From assembly GCF_006716745.1 (NCBI RefSeq), contig NZ_VFPP01000001.1, positions 3,844,001 to 3,908,000 of the forward strand: a DNA stretch of 64,000 nucleotides, given 5' to 3'. Positions 32,907-40,076 of the stretch are shown one piece after another; position 1 is the stretch's first letter; each line of letters begins with the position of its first letter. The stretch is from Saccharothrix saharensis (lineage in GTDB: Bacteria > Actinomycetota > Actinomycetes > Mycobacteriales > Pseudonocardiaceae). Below the pieces are notes generated by a model, which worked only from the letters and a program-made list of their open reading frames with translations, was not told where the DNA came from and searched no databases. Position numbers and translations under genes: made by a program.

Positions 32907-35900
32907 CTACTGGCTCACCTGGCGGCCCGACGAGTGCACCGGGCAGGTGGTGCGGGCCGGGCAGCGGTCACAGTCCGCGTTCTCGGTGGCCTGGTAGGAC
33001 GGCCCGACGCTCGACCCGGCGGCCAGTTGCACGGCCTCCAGCCACACCCGCACACCCTGCTCGTCCAGCGGTGCCTGCTCGCGTTCGACGGCACCGGTCT
33101 TCTTGTCCTCCTTGGCCACGTACAGCAGCCGGGCGCCACCCGGGTCGGTGGCCAGGCCCAGGTGCGTGAAGCCGCCCAGCGCGGACGCGAGCTGGTAGAC
33201 GGCGAGCTGCGGGTGCTGCTGCGCGTCGTTCTTGCTCACCGGGGTCTTGCCGGTCTTGACGTCCACGACGACCGGGCGCCCGTCCCGGTCGGTCTCCAGC
33301 CGGTCGACCCGGCCGCGCACGCGCAGCTTCGGCCCGCCGTCCTGCGGGGGGATCTCGACCGAGATGTCCTCCTCGACGGCGACCTGGGTGAGCTGGGAGC
33401 GGCTGGACGCGAGCCACGCCAGGAACGTGTCGAGCATCCGCTCCACCCGGATGCGCTCGCGCCGGGAGAACCAGGGCGCGCCCGCGTCCACCGCGGCCCA
33501 CGCCTCGTCCAACTTGGCCCGGAGCTGCCGCTCGTCCGCGCCGGTCGCGGCGGCCTGCGCCAGGGCGTGCACGAGCGTGCCGGTGATCGACGCCAGCTCG
33601 GCCGGGTCCTGGCCGCCGTGCCGTTCGACGACCCAGCGCAGCGGGCACTTCGCCAGCGTCTCCACCGTGGACGGCGAGACGCTGACGGTGTGCTCCTCGG
33701 TCCACAGGGGATCGTCGGTGGTGACCTCGGCCAGGCCGTACCAGGAGTCGGGGTGCGCGCCGGGGACGCCGTGCGCGGCGAGCCGGGCCAGTTGGGCGGC
33801 CGCGCGTTCCCGGCGTTCGGCCGGTTCGTCGTCGGAGCACACGACCCGGCGCAGCTCGCCGACCAGCTCGGCCAGGACCAGGCCGCGCTCGGGGGTGAAC
33901 GTCGGGCGCTCCGGCTCGTCGGTCGACAGCTCCTCGATCTCGTCCAGGAACCGGGACGGCTGCTCGTCCTCGCCGCGCACGGCGCTGACCAGCAACGTCC
34001 GCCGGGCGCGGCTCGCGGCGACGAGCAGCAGGCGGCGTTCCTCGGCGAGGATCGGCGCGACCGCGGAGACCGTCTCGGTCGACAGGCCCGCGACCACGTC
34101 GACCATGCGCTCCACGCCCAGCAACGACCCGCGCAGCCGCAGGTCGGGCCAACTGCCCTCCTGCACCCCCGGCACGGCCACGACCGTCCACTCCCGGCCC
34201 GCGGCGGCGTGGGCGGTGAGGACGGACACGGCTTCACCGGTGGGCGCGGCGGCGGCCAGGGTGTCGCCGACGATCTCCTGCGCGGCCAGGTAGTCGGCGA
34301 AGCCCTCGGCACCGGAGCCGGGGAGCCGGTCGACGTACTTCGCGGCGGCCTCGAACAGCGCGACGATCGAGTCCAGGTCCCGGTCGGCCTGCATGCCGAC
34401 GGTGCCGTGCCGGGCGGACTGCGCCACCCAGCGCAGCTCCAGGCCGGTGGCCTGCCACAGCTCCCACAGCACCTGCTCGACGCTCAGGCCGTCCGCGATG
34501 CCCTTGCGCGCCTTGCGGAGCAGGCCCGCGACGCGGCGGGCCGGTTGCGCCTCGGCGTCCTCCAGGGCGGCCAGGCGGTCGTCGGACTCGATCACCTCGA
34601 CCAGCAGCTCACCGCTGGGGCGGTCGCGGCCGGCGGCCAGTTCGAGGCGGCGCAGGCCGCGGCGCAGGCGGCGCAGGGCGAGCGGGTCCGCGCCGCCGAG
34701 GGGCGAGGACAGGAGCATGGCGGCGGTGTCCTCGTCGAGGCTGCCGGGGACGGCCGCGCAGCGCAGCAGGGCCAGGAACGGCAGCACGGCCGGTTGGCGG
34801 GCCAGGGGCAGCTCGTCGCGCGGCACGGCGACCGGGACGCCGGCGGCGAGCAGGGCGCGTTGCAGGACCGGGAGCGATCTCGTGGCCGAGCGCGCCACGA
34901 CGGCCATCCCCGACCACGGGATCTCGTCGATCAGGTGGGCGCGGCGGAGCTGGTCGGCGACCCAGCTCGCCTCCTGCGCGGCGGAGGCGAACAGGCGGAC
35001 CTGGACGTTGCCCGTGTCGTCCACCGGGGTGACGGCGCGGGTGGGTGACGTGCCGGGCAGGCGCGCGGCGAGGCGGCCCGCGGCGGCGCGGATCTCCGGG
35101 GCCATGCGGTGGCCCGTGGTCAGCACCACGGCCGGGCTGTCGGCCTCGGCGAGCAGGCTCGGGTCCGCGCCGCGGAAGGAGAACACGGCCTGGTCGGGGT
35201 CGCCGGACAGGACGAACTCGTGGGCGGCGTCGCCGAGCACGCGCAGGAGCTCGTGCTGGAGCGGGTCGAGGTGCTGGGCGTCGTCCACGAGGAGGTGCCG
35301 GACGCGTCGTCGTTCGGCGGCCAGGACGTCCGGCTCGGTCTGGAGGGCGAGCAGCGCGCTGCCGACGAGTTCGGCGGCGTCGAACGACGGCGCGTGCCCC
35401 TGCCCGCTGCTGGCGAGCAGGTTGACCTGCTCGTACTGGGTGGCGAACAGGCCGGCCGCGACCCACTCCTCGCGGCCGTGCTTGCGGCCGAGCTCGGTCA
35501 GGTCCTCCGGCGCCAGGCCGCGTTCGGTGGCGCGCAGCATCAGGTCGCGCAGCTCGTGGGCGAAGCCGGGGAGGCCGAGGGCGGGCCGGAGGCGTTCCGG
35601 CCACTTCGGCGCGCCCATGCTCACGTCACCGGCGAGGAGTTCGCGGACCACGGCGTCCTGCTCGGGGCCCGAGAGCAGGCGCGGTGCCGGTTCGCCCTGG
35701 TGGACGGCCTGCGCGCGGAGGACCGCGAAGGCGTAGGAGTGGACCGTGCGGACCAGCGGTTCCTGGGTGGTCGGCAGGACGCCGTCGGTCCGGGCACCGG
35801 TCAGCAACCGGGTGATGTGGGCGCGCATCGCTTCGGCGGCGCGCCGGTTCGGGGTGAGGACCAGGATGTTCTCGGGGTGCGCGCCGCGGTGCAGCACGCG

Positions 35901-36095
35901 GTGCGCCACGACCTCGGCGAGCAACGTCGTCTTGCCCGTGCCGGGGCCGCCGAGGACGCGCAGCGGGCCGCCGGGGTGGTCGAACACGGCGCGGGCGGGC
36001 GCGTCCCAGTCGCGCCGGGGCTCGTCCTGCCGCACCCGGCGCACCAGGAGGGGTGCCCTGTTCGCCGCCACGGCGGAGATGGAACCACAGACCAC
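32907..36095 (-). CDS. adnA: AdnA-like UvrD/RecB helicase-nuclease
   Basis: The 1062-residue protein has Walker A GGPGTGKT (residues 49-56), LLVDDAQHLDPLQH, GDPDQAVFSFRGADPS and later motor motifs, then a RecB-type nuclease (RPVVVDVKTGKTPVSKND). Four cysteines (Cys817 in LAKCPLRW, and Cys1042, Cys1045, Cys1051 in CDRCPARTTC) fit the Fe-S cluster that staples AddB/AdnA-type nuclease domains. It starts at GTG 36095, divergent from the alkyltransferase-like gene, and is followed 70 bp later by adnB. Role: end resection in recombination repair. Confidence 0.93.
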   Translation of the reverse strand: MVCGSISAVAANRAPLLVRRVRQDEPRRDWDAPARAVFDHPGGPLRVLGGPGTGKTTLLAEVVAHRVLHRGAHPENILVLTPNRRAAEAMRAHITRLLTGARTDGVLPTTQEPLVRTVHSYAFAVLRAQAVHQGEPAPRLLSGPEQDAVVRELLAGDVSMGAPKWPERLRPALGLPGFAHELRDLMLRATERGLAPEDLTELGRKHGREEWVAAGLFATQYEQVNLLASSGQGHAPSFDAAELVGSALLALQTEPDVLAAERRRVRHLLVDDAQHLDPLQHELLRVLGDAAHEFVLSGDPDQAVFSFRGADPSLLAEADSPAVVLTTGHRMAPEIRAAAGRLAARLPGTSPTRAVTPVDDTGNVQVRLFASAAQEASWVADQLRRAHLIDEIPWSGMAVVARSATRSLPVLQRALLAAGVPVAVPRDELPLARQPAVLPFLALLRCAAVPGSLDEDTAAMLLSSPLGGADPLALRRLRRGLRRLELAAGRDRPSGELLVEVIESDDRLAALEDAEAQPARRVAGLLRKARKGIADGLSVEQVLWELWQATGLELRWVAQSARHGTVGMQADRDLDSIVALFEAAAKYVDRLPGSGAEGFADYLAAQEIVGDTLAAAAPTGEAVSVLTAHAAAGREWTVVAVPGVQEGSWPDLRLRGSLLGVERMVDVVAGLSTETVSAVAPILAEERRLLLVAASRARRTLLVSAVRGEDEQPSRFLDEIEELSTDEPERPTFTPERGLVLAELVGELRRVVCSDDEPAERRERAAAQLARLAAHGVPGAHPDSWYGLAEVTTDDPLWTEEHTVSVSPSTVETLAKCPLRWVVERHGGQDPAELASITGTLVHALAQAAATGADERQLRAKLDEAWAAVDAGAPWFSRRERIRVERMLDTFLAWLASSRSQLTQVAVEEDISVEIPPQDGGPKLRVRGRVDRLETDRDGRPVVVDVKTGKTPVSKNDAQQHPQLAVYQLASALGGFTHLGLATDPGGARLLYVAKEDKKTGAVEREQAPLDEQGVRVWLEAVQLAAGSSVGPSYQATENADCDRCPARTTCPVHSSGRQVSQ

Positions 36096-36154
36096 CGACA
36101 GTGTCGGATCGCGCCGCCTCCGGCGTCGCGCCCCCCGCGTGGAAAGCTGTGCGG

Positions 36155-36481
36155 GTGGACGAAGAGTTGCACGAGATGGTTCGCGAGGTCGTGCGCAGGA
36201 TCCCGCGCGGTCGGGTGGCGACCTACGGTGACGTCGCCGACATCGCCCGCGCGCCGTCGCCCCGCCTGGTCGGGCAGGTGCTCAACCAGGACGGGCACGA
36301 CCTGCCGTGGCACCGGGTGCTGCGCGCCAACGGCACGTGCGCGCCCCACATCGCCGACGAGCAGTTGCAGCTGCTCCGCGGGGAGGGCGTGGTGGCCGAC
36401 GACGGCAAGGTCGACCTGCGCACGTACCGCTGGGAGGACGCGGTCAAGGAGAAGGCGGAGGAGCCTCCCGGGTTGTGGTGA
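36155..36481 (+). CDS. Alkyltransferase-like (MGMT-family, Atl) DNA-binding protein
   Basis: The 108-residue protein matches the MGMT DNA-binding domain (VREVVRRIPRGRVATYGDVA, PSPRLVGQVLNQ). In place of the PCHRV active site it has PWHRV, so it lacks the acceptor cysteine and should bind, but not dealkylate, O6-alkylguanine, as Atl proteins do. In such proteins binding recruits excision repair. I start at GTG 36155, where similarity begins. It is divergent from adnA, as in M. tuberculosis (Rv3204). Confidence 0.88.
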   Translation: MDEELHEMVREVVRRIPRGRVATYGDVADIARAPSPRLVGQVLNQDGHDLPWHRVLRANGTCAPHIADEQLQLLRGEGVVADDGKVDLRTYRWEDAVKEKAEEPPGLW

Positions 36482-36833
36482 CCCGCGCCCGCGCCCGGGC
36501 GACCTCGGCCTCGACCTCGGGGTCACGGGTGATCGCGGCGGCCAGCCGGAGGTGCGGCAGGGCGTCGGCGTGCCTGCTCTGCCGGCTGAGCGTGCGGCCC
36601 AGCAGCAGGCGGGTGTAGCCGTCGGACGGGTCCAGGTCCACGAGCGTGGTCAGGACCCGTTCGGCCTTGCCCAGGGCCGCGGACTGGAAGTGCGCCAGCG
36701 CCAGCTCGGTGAGCACGGTCCGGTCGCGCGGCGCGTGCTCGGCGGCTTCGGCCAGGTACCGCGCCGCGCCGCTGGGGTCGCCGGAGGCGCGGAACAGGCG
36801 TCCCTTGCGCAGCAGTTCCCCGATGTCGGTCAT
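36444..36833 (-). CDS. Tetratricopeptide-repeat protein
   Basis: The 129-residue protein is built of TPR-like helical pairs (LFRASGDPSGAARYLAEAAEHAP, ALAHFQSAALGKAERVLTTLVDLDP, RTLSRQSRHADALPHLRLAAAI). It probably mediates protein contacts in the cytoplasm. The ATG at 36833 overlaps the pirin stop by 4 bp, so it is cotranscribed with pirin. Its 3' end overlaps the alkyltransferase-like gene by 38 bp. Confidence 0.8.
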   Translation of the reverse strand: MTDIGELLRKGRLFRASGDPSGAARYLAEAAEHAPRDRTVLTELALAHFQSAALGKAERVLTTLVDLDPSDGYTRLLLGRTLSRQSRHADALPHLRLAAAITRDPEVEAEVARARARVTTTREAPPPSP

Positions 36834-37792
36834 GACAGCTCCTCGTCCGCCGCGGTGACGTGCGGGACGTGCGTGACGCCCAGTCGCCCGGCTTGGAAGT
36901 CTTCGACGGCTTGCAGGATCTCGGCGCGGGTGTTCATCACGAACGGCCCGTAGCGCGCGACCGGCTCGCGCAGCGGGAGGCCGCCCAGGACCAGGACGTC
37001 CCACGTCGTGTCGGCTCGCAGGGTGAGCGCGGAGCCGCCGTTGCCGAAGACGGCGAGCTCCCCCTCGGTGAGCGGGCGGTGGTCGGAGCCGACCGTGCCG
37101 CGCCCGGACAGCACGTAGGCCATCGCGCTGAACTCCTCCGGCCACGGGATGGTCAGGCGGGCGTGCGGGCTGAGGGTGGCGTGCAGGTAGGTGATCGGCG
37201 TGTGCGTCAGGCCGGGGCCGCGGTGGCCCGCCACGTCACCCGCGATCACGCGGACCAGCGCACCGCCGTCGTCGCTCGACAGCAGCACGGTCTGCGCCGC
37301 CGTGATGTCCTGGTAGCGGGGCGGGGTCCACTTGGCCGACCGCGGCAGGTTGACCCACAGCTGCACGCCGTGGAACAGACCGCCCTCGGCCACCAGCTCC
37401 TGCGACGGCAGCTCGGAGTGCAGCACGCCGGAACCGGCCGTCATCCACTGCGTGCCGCCGTTGGTGATGACACCGCCGCCACCGGTGGAGTCCCGGTGCT
37501 CGAACACGCCGTCGATCATGTAGGTGACGGTCTCGAAGCCCCGGTGCGGGTGCCAGGGCGCGCCCTTCGCCTCGCCGGGCCCGTACTCGACCGCGCCCAT
37601 GTGGTCCAGCAGCAGGAACGGGTCGGCGTCCGGCAGGTCGACGCCCGGGAAGGGGCGGCGGACCTGGAAGCCCTCGCCTTCGAGGAACCGCCGGGCCCGC
37701 ACGACCCGGCGCACCTCGCGCCACGCGGTGGCGGCCTCGGGCAGGTGCGGGAGGCGGGGCAGGGTCAGGGTGTCGGCGGTGACGGCGGGCAT
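36830..37792 (-). CDS. Pirin family protein
   Basis: The 320-residue bicupin has the pirin N-terminal metal motif (PHRGFETVTYMIDG and, later, GVLHSELPS), followed by a second cupin. Pirins bind iron; some act as quercetin 2,3-dioxygenases and others as redox-sensitive cofactors. Length is near the upper norm. It starts at ATG 37792. An inverted-repeat operator candidate lies 50 bp upstream. Confidence 0.92.
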   Translation of the reverse strand: MPAVTADTLTLPRLPHLPEAATAWREVRRVVRARRFLEGEGFQVRRPFPGVDLPDADPFLLLDHMGAVEYGPGEAKGAPWHPHRGFETVTYMIDGVFEHRDSTGGGGVITNGGTQWMTAGSGVLHSELPSQELVAEGGLFHGVQLWVNLPRSAKWTPPRYQDITAAQTVLLSSDDGGALVRVIAGDVAGHRGPGLTHTPITYLHATLSPHARLTIPWPEEFSAMAYVLSGRGTVGSDHRPLTEGELAVFGNGGSALTLRADTTWDVLVLGGLPLREPVARYGPFVMNTRAEILQAVEDFQAGRLGVTHVPHVTAADEELS

Positions 37793-37840
37793 GGCTGCCT
37801 CCTCGGACGGTGACCGCCCCGGTGCGGCGGTCGTGTCCGG

Positions 37841-37866
37841 GTCAACCTGGTTGAAGGCTCAACTAT
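37841..37866. promoter_or_regulatory. Palindromic operator candidate upstream of pirin
   Basis: TCAACC-T-GGTTGA (37842-37854) is a perfect palindrome. A third half-site, CTCAAC (37859-37863 core), follows 4 bp later. The location, 50 bp upstream of the pirin start, fits repressor binding. The regulator is not encoded next to it. Confidence 0.5.
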
Positions 37867-37897
37867 TCCGCTGCCACGACGCCCCCGCCGCGCACCC

Positions 37898-37982
37898 GAG
37901 CGTTGAATTCAGGGGTCGCGAACGGAGGACTCTCGGGGCCTGGACGTACGACACACGCGACCTGGAGGTACGACTCTCGGGT
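37898..37982 (+). repeat. Dispersed repeat C, copy 2, intergenic
   Basis: It shares the opening gagcgttgaa and two consecutive 22-bp units (starting cctggacgtacgac at 37939 and cctggaggtacgac at 37961) with the copy inside adnB. It fills the DNA between the pirin promoter and the cbiX stop and ends at the stop codon of cbiX. Confidence 0.85.
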
Positions 37983-38647
37983 CAGGCGACGTCTTGGAAG
38001 CAGCGGGCCTCGTAGTAGCGCAGCAGGACGGCTTCCACGACCCGCAGGTGCGCGCCGATCGGCGCGGCGACGACGGCGGCGCCCGACTCGGCCACCACGC
38101 GGTGGAACAGGCCGGGCGCGAGCAGCCAGGAGGCGACGGCCACGCGGCCGGACGCGGCGGCGACCACGTCCGCGACGCGCGGTTCGGCGGTGGCGGCGTA
38201 GCCGATGGTCACCGGGCCCACCCGGCGCGACAGGGCGGTGGCGGTGGCGCGGACGTCGGCCAGGGCGCGGGGGTCCGAGGAGCCGGCCGCCGCCAGGACC
38301 ACCGAGTCGCCCCGGGTCCAGCCCGCTTCGGTCAGCCGGGCGAGCAGCGCGGGCAGCAGGGCCGGGCCGATCGGGTCCGTGATCACCGCGTCGGGGTGGC
38401 CGGACGCCTCCACCTGCGCAGGGATGTCCACCCGGACGTGGTACCCGGCGGCCAGGAAGGCCGGCACGACGACCGCGGGACCGGACACCGACGACAGCAC
38501 CGACGTCACGTCCGGCCGGCGCACGTCGGCGTAGGCGACCCGGACCGGCACGCCGCCGAGGCGGGCGCGGACGAGGGACGCGATCTCTTCCACGACGACG
38601 GCCCCGGCGGGGTCGCGGGTGCCGTGCGCGACGAGGACGAGGGTCAT
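37982..38647 (-). CDS. CbiX-type sirohydrochlorin chelatase
   Basis: The 221-residue protein has two CbiX/SirB-like repeats; the first begins MTLVLVAHGTRDPAG with the metal-binding His, followed by VVVPAFLAAGYHVRVDIP. The family inserts Fe or Co into sirohydrochlorin. Being last in the nirBD operon, it most likely makes siroheme for nitrite reductase. Its start overlaps the regulator stop (TGATG). Confidence 0.85.
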   Translation of the reverse strand: MTLVLVAHGTRDPAGAVVVEEIASLVRARLGGVPVRVAYADVRRPDVTSVLSSVSGPAVVVPAFLAAGYHVRVDIPAQVEASGHPDAVITDPIGPALLPALLARLTEAGWTRGDSVVLAAAGSSDPRALADVRATATALSRRVGPVTIGYAATAEPRVADVVAAASGRVAVASWLLAPGLFHRVVAESGAAVVAAPIGAHLRVVEAVLLRYYEARCFQDVA

Positions 38648-39759
38648 ACGGCCACTCCGGCGGGGTCCATGGCCAGGCGGTAGCCGCGCTTGACGACGGT
38701 GGCGACCATGCGCGGTTCGCCCAACGCCGAGCGCAGCCGGCCGATGGCGGTTTCGACGGCGTGCTCCTCGCCACCGCTGGGCAGCGCCGCCAGCAGGTCG
38801 CGGCGGGAGACCACGCGGCCGCGGGCGGCGGCCAGCACGCGGAGCACGGCCATCGGGGCAGGGGGGACGGGGCGCAGCTCCCCGTCGACGACGACGGCCT
38901 GGCCGCGCAGCTCGATGTCCCGGGCCGCGATGCGCAGCCGGGTCGCCCGCGCGGGCAGTTCGAGGGTCAGCTCCCGGGCCAGCGCGCCGATCCGGGCGCG
39001 GGCGGGCTGCACGACCGGGATGCCGGCGGTCACCAGCGGGCCGGCGGTGATCGCGCCGACGCCCACCACGAGCACGTCCCGGCGCAACAGCGACGTCAGC
39101 TCGGGCAGCTTGCCCATAGCCTCGGCGGTCCGCAGCACGGACGCGGCGGCGGGCGCGCTGGTGAACGTGAGCGCGTCCACCTGGCCGGCCAGGACGGCTT
39201 CCAGCAGCCGTTCCAGCGGCGCGGGGTCGGCCGGGCCGGTCCAGCGGTAGACGGGGACCTCCACGACCGTGGCACCGGCCGCGCGCAAGGTCGAGGTGAA
39301 CTCCGGCAGCACGTCGCCGTGCAGCTGCACCGCGACGCGCTTGCCGGACACGCCGGACCGCAGCAGGTGGTCCAGCAACTCGGCGTTGCTCTCCCCCTCC
39401 GGCGCGCACTCCTCCACCAACCCGGCCGCGCGCACCGCGCCCCGCGCCTTCGGCCCCCGGGCCAGCACCCGCCCCCCGGACAGCCGGGACAGCAGGCGCG
39501 CGCCCAGCCCCCAGCCCTCCGCGGCCTCGACCCAGCCGCGGAAGCCGATGCCGGTGGTCGCCACGGCGAAGTCCACCGGTTCCTCCACCACCGCCCTGGT
39601 CGCGGCCAGCAGCTCCGCGTCGTCGGGCAGCGGCACGATCCTGATGGCGGGACCGTGCAGCACGGTCGCGCCCTTGCGCTCGAGCAGGGCGGAGAGCTCG
39701 TCGGCCCGCCGGGCGGCGGTCACCCCGACCGTGTACCCGGCCAGCGGGGGGACGTTCAC
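38644..39759 (-). CDS. Uroporphyrinogen-III synthase-like transcriptional regulator (NnaR-like)
   Basis: The 371-residue protein fuses a HemD-like domain (residues ~1-260, GYTVGVTAARRADELSALLE) to a C-terminal OmpR-type winged helix (PVPPAPMAVLRVLAAARGRVVSRRDLL, VETAIGRLRSAL, VVKRGYRLAM). This architecture is that of NnaR, described in Streptomyces and Mycobacterium as an activator of nitrate/nitrite assimilation together with GlnR. Its place between nirD and cbiX supports that role. GTG 39759 overlaps the nirD stop. Whether the HemD domain retains synthase activity is unclear. Confidence 0.85.
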   Translation of the reverse strand: MNVPPLAGYTVGVTAARRADELSALLERKGATVLHGPAIRIVPLPDDAELLAATRAVVEEPVDFAVATTGIGFRGWVEAAEGWGLGARLLSRLSGGRVLARGPKARGAVRAAGLVEECAPEGESNAELLDHLLRSGVSGKRVAVQLHGDVLPEFTSTLRAAGATVVEVPVYRWTGPADPAPLERLLEAVLAGQVDALTFTSAPAAASVLRTAEAMGKLPELTSLLRRDVLVVGVGAITAGPLVTAGIPVVQPARARIGALARELTLELPARATRLRIAARDIELRGQAVVVDGELRPVPPAPMAVLRVLAAARGRVVSRRDLLAALPSGGEEHAVETAIGRLRSALGEPRMVATVVKRGYRLAMDPAGVAV

Positions 39760-40076
39760 GGTGACCCGACCTGGATGACACCGTCGGTCACGACCACCGG
39801 GTGCACCGGCACGCCGGTCGACGGGTCGTCCAGGCACTTGCCGGTGGACAGCTCGAACGCCTGCTTGTAGACCGGCGACACGACCACGGGCACGCCGCCG
39901 CGGTCGCCGACGATGCCGCGCGCCAGCACGGCCGCGCCGCTGAACGGGTCGATGTTGCCCAGCGCGTGCACCGTCCCCGCCGAGGTCAGGAACAACGCCA
40001 CCTGGGAACCGTCGGGCAGCAGCGCCGCGACCCCCTGGTCGGGACGGAGGACGCTCAACTCGCACACGGGTGTCAT
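39756..40076 (-). CDS. nirD: Nitrite reductase (NADH) small subunit NirD
   Basis: The 106-residue protein has the Rieske-like NirD fold (VALFLTSAGTVHALGNIDPFSGAAVLARGIVGD, VVSPVYKQAFELSTGKCLDDP). It lacks the Cys/His iron ligands of true Rieske proteins, as is normal for NirD. It overlaps nirB by 4 bp and works as its partner in reducing nitrite to ammonium. Confidence 0.93.
   Translation of the reverse strand: MTPVCELSVLRPDQGVAALLPDGSQVALFLTSAGTVHALGNIDPFSGAAVLARGIVGDRGGVPVVVSPVYKQAFELSTGKCLDDPSTGVPVHPVVVTDGVIQVGSP

Noticed and set aside
36155..36481. Active O6-methylguanine methyltransferase
   Set aside because: The acceptor cysteine is replaced by Trp (PWHRV), so it is called alkyltransferase-like.
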